DNA from: Oscillospiraceae bacterium
GTDB lineage: Bacteria > Bacillota > Clostridia > Oscillospirales > SIG627
Reading direction: 5' to 3'
Assembly: GCA_015065085.1 (NCBI GenBank)
Contig: SVQW01000009.1
Location: forward strand, 1 to 64,000
DNA: 64,000 bases
The position numbers and the translations under genes were made by a program. The notes beneath the pieces were generated by a model. The model made no database searches, was not told the DNA's origin, and worked only from the letters and a program-made list of their open reading frames with translations. Of this stretch, positions 63,322 to 64,000 are shown one piece after another. Position 1 is the first letter of the stretch. Every line of letters starts with the position of its first letter.

Positions 63322-63993
63322 TTGAAAAATATTTTTGAAAAAGACGTTATTTATGTTGTTTGCGGACATTACGGCGTGGGTAAAACCAACATTGCTGTTA
63401 ATATGGCACTTAACATCCCCAAAGGTGATATTACGCTCATTGACCTTGATATAGTTAATCCCTTTTTCAGATCAGCGGATAACAAATCCGAGCTGGAGGA
63501 AAGGGGAGTGAGGGTGATTACGCCGCTTTTTGCTAATACAAATGTGGATGTGCCCTCAATTCCGCCGGATATAAACTCCGTTTTTTATCCGGGCAAAAGT
63601 GCTGTTTTTGATGTAGGCGGCGACGACGCCGGTGCCATTGCATTGTGCGGCTTTGCCGAGGGCTTCAAAAAGCGCGGTTACGAGATGTATTATGTTATCA
63701 ATATGTGCCGTCCGCAGATAGAGGATCCGCAGGATGCGGCAATGATGATGCGCGAAATTGAAAACACGAGCGGCATGAAGTTCTGCGCTATTATCAATAA
63801 TACAAATCTCGGTGCGGAAACGGATAAAAATATAGTATTGGACGGAATGGAATACGCTCGCAAGGTCTCAAAGCTTACGGGACTGGAAATAGCGGCTACA
63901 ACGGTGATAGATTCACTGGAAAGTGAGTTTTCATCCGACCAAAAACGAGAAATGGTTTTTATTAAAGACATAACTAAACACTTATATTGCTGA
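63322..63993 (+). CDS. ParA/MinD/CooC-like P-loop ATPase
   Basis: 223 residues. Walker A GHYGVGKTNIAV near residue 14, a second strand LIDLDIVNPFFR with Asp residues, then FDVGGDDAGA. This fits a SIMIBI-class NTPase that lacks a second deviant Lys. The start is TTG 63322 with GAGGTGAT directly upstream; a longer in-frame reading from 63241 has no ribosome site. It ends 7 bp before the window edge, where AAAGAGG begins a ribosome site for a following gene. Related clostridial genes sit next to 2-oxoacid:ferredoxin oxidoreductase genes; that is from memory and not shown here. Confidence 0.75.
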   Translation: MKNIFEKDVIYVVCGHYGVGKTNIAVNMALNIPKGDITLIDLDIVNPFFRSADNKSELEERGVRVITPLFANTNVDVPSIPPDINSVFYPGKSAVFDVGGDDAGAIALCGFAEGFKKRGYEMYYVINMCRPQIEDPQDAAMMMREIENTSGMKFCAIINNTNLGAETDKNIVLDGMEYARKVSKLTGLEIAATTVIDSLESEFSSDQKREMVFIKDITKHLYC

Positions 63994-64000
63994 AAAGAGG

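Overview
The window reads as a chromosomal contig from a low-to-moderate GC, Gram-positive anaerobe of the class Clostridia. An Oscillospirales/Ruminococcaceae-like lineage is my best guess, but it is inferred from gene content and not proven. Supporting signs are WalR/WalK with YycH/YycI-like partners, DivIVA-SepF-YlmH-YggT division genes, a clostridial 2[4Fe-4S] ferredoxin, lipoproteins with LspA, an S-layer-homology (SLH) surface protein, strong AGGAGG ribosome sites and very regular sigma-A promoters with 17-bp spacers. TTG and GTG starts are common.

Layout. 1-507: the end of an rRNA operon in the order 23S, tRNA-Lys, 5S, tRNA-Asn, terminator. 510-10600: an accessory stretch with a divergent LysR/MFS pair, a very large uncharacterised glycosidase-like protein, an AraC-regulator remnant, a GH28-like beta-helix enzyme, a small membrane protein with a TetR regulator, and a DUF2238-like membrane protein. 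10605-10895: a cluster of strong hairpins including a duplicated 25-bp hairpin. 10962-17568: an eight-gene operon for polyprenyl-phosphate-linked sugar synthesis, flipping and transfer, probably for a surface glycan. 17620-20960 (minus): a chagasin-like lipoprotein, a glycosidase-like protein and a PIG-L deacetylase. 21087-26073: Cys-tRNA deacylase, ferredoxin, a TrmN6-like methyltransferase, RsmI, a secreted anchored protein and an orphan solute-binding lipoprotein, then an array of micro-hairpins.

26375-36184 (minus): murA, then yycI-like, yycH-like, walK, walR, a deacetylase-like secreted protein, a DUF3810 membrane metallopeptidase and ilvE, apparently expressed from the ilvE side. 36412-41107 (plus): rlmA and a 1289-residue CotH-kinase/SLH protein. 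41169-58086 (minus): an amidohydrolase, a PrsA-like foldase and a split transketolase. Next comes a long division and translation operon read as queA-miaA-hlyD-yggS-sepF-yggT-ylmH-divIVA-ileS-lspA-rluD, ending in three tandem HAD phosphatases. 58313-63993 (plus): dapA, dapB, a SpoU-type methyltransferase, a catalytically degenerate P-type-ATPase-like membrane protein and a ParA/MinD-like ATPase.

The most unusual items are the pseudo-P-type ATPase, the surface-glycan operon, the CotH-SLH fusion, the tandem HAD genes with 8-nt overlapping non-AUG starts, and the modular hairpin array near 26.1 kb. No CRISPR array, integrase, transposase or complete prophage was seen.
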